In this document: positions 15,714 through 15,886 of the stretch, one piece after another
Layout of the letters: the number at the start of each line of letters is the position of its first letter
Numbering within the stretch: the first letter of the stretch is position 1
The notes under the pieces: model-generated
Seen by the model: the letters and a program-made list of their open reading frames with translations, nothing else
The model's database searches: none
What the model was told of the DNA's origin: nothing
From: Pavlovales sp. CCMP2436
Lineage: Eukaryota; Haptophyta; Pavlovophyceae; Pavlovales
DNA length: 15,886 nt
NCBI GenBank assembly: GCA_026770615.1
Contig: MU631525.1
Coordinates: forward strand, 84,552 to 100,437
Direction of reading: 5' to 3'
Made by a program: the position numbers and the translations under genes

Positions 15714-15854
15714 TCAGCTGGCAGCGTAGTAGCGCTCCTGCTCGTCCAGGAGCAGCGCGCCCTCCGCCGCGCGCAGCGAGTCCTCCGCATCCACCACCGC
15801 GCGCATCAGCCCGACGACGCGCGCCTCCTGCTGCGCGAGGGCGGCTCGCAGTTG
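15714..15854 (-). CDS. Last exon of an unidentified gene (partial, continues off right edge)
   Basis: A 47-codon terminal exon ending at TGA 15714-15716, starting after an acceptor CGCCGCAG|CAA at 15855-15856. Upstream, at the very edge of the window, a CTAAC branch-like site and a CCCCCCC tract match other introns here. The frame reads QQLRAALAQQEARV, then DAEDSLRAAEGALL, and DEQERYYAAS, with heptad-like leucine/alanine spacing that suggests a coiled coil. Third codon positions are almost all G or C. No family is recognised. Confidence 0.6.
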   Translation of the reverse strand, partial: QLRAALAQQEARVVGLMRAVVDAEDSLRAAEGALLLDEQERYYAAS

Positions 15855-15886
15855 CTGCGGCGATGATTACGGGGGGGAGTTAGAGC

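Overview
This window looks like nuclear DNA of a small, flagellated eukaryote, most likely a GC-rich unicellular alga (haptophyte-like or green; the lineage is an inference I cannot settle from sequence alone). The reasons are: genes interrupted by short GT-AG introns of about 110-430 nt that join in frame; very GC-rich third codon positions; long Ser-Pro/Ala-Pro secreted proteins of the algal wall type; a ciliary transition-zone type membrane protein; and no operons, Shine-Dalgarno sites or bacterial genes. Several introns carry a CTAAC-like branch site followed by a poly-C tract.

Layout, left to right: (1) 27-930 (-), most of a BRO1-domain protein of the BROX type, cut off at the left edge in an intron. 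(2) 1580-2377 (-), a single-exon SAM-dependent methyltransferase/cephalosporin-hydroxylase-like (CmcI-like) protein with a possible signal anchor. (3) 2378-4738, a gene-free, repeat-rich stretch with a TA-flanked MITE, a dispersed repeat (A) and a tandem ~345-bp repeat with conserved hairpins that runs into the next start codon. (4) 4739-6774 (+), a four-exon gene for a 420-residue, four-pass membrane protein resembling TMEM237. (5) 6961-7617 (-), a secreted proline-rich protein with a compact SEA-like domain. (6) 7618-10994, 3.4 kb without a convincing gene, filled with direct and inverted repeats, a MITE nested in another repeat, and a run of consecutive perfect hairpins that could be a structured RNA. 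(7) 10995-12393 (+), a longer membrane-anchored paralogue of gene 5, with three exons and two possible last acceptors. (8) 12931-14469 (-), a three-exon CaMK-type Ser/Thr kinase. (9) 14470-15713, repeats and AT-rich spacer. (10) 15714-15854 (-), the last exon of a gene entering from the right.

The genes do not form a pathway. The clearest relationship is between genes 5 and 7: their globular domains are almost identical in DNA, they are divergently placed around the repeat island, and one is predicted membrane-bound while the other has no matching transmembrane exon. The most unusual signals are that paralogue pair, the TAG that can be read as either a stop codon or a 3' splice site, the hairpin chain at 9420-9583, the nested MITE, and the structured tandem repeat that overlaps the TMEM237-like start codon.
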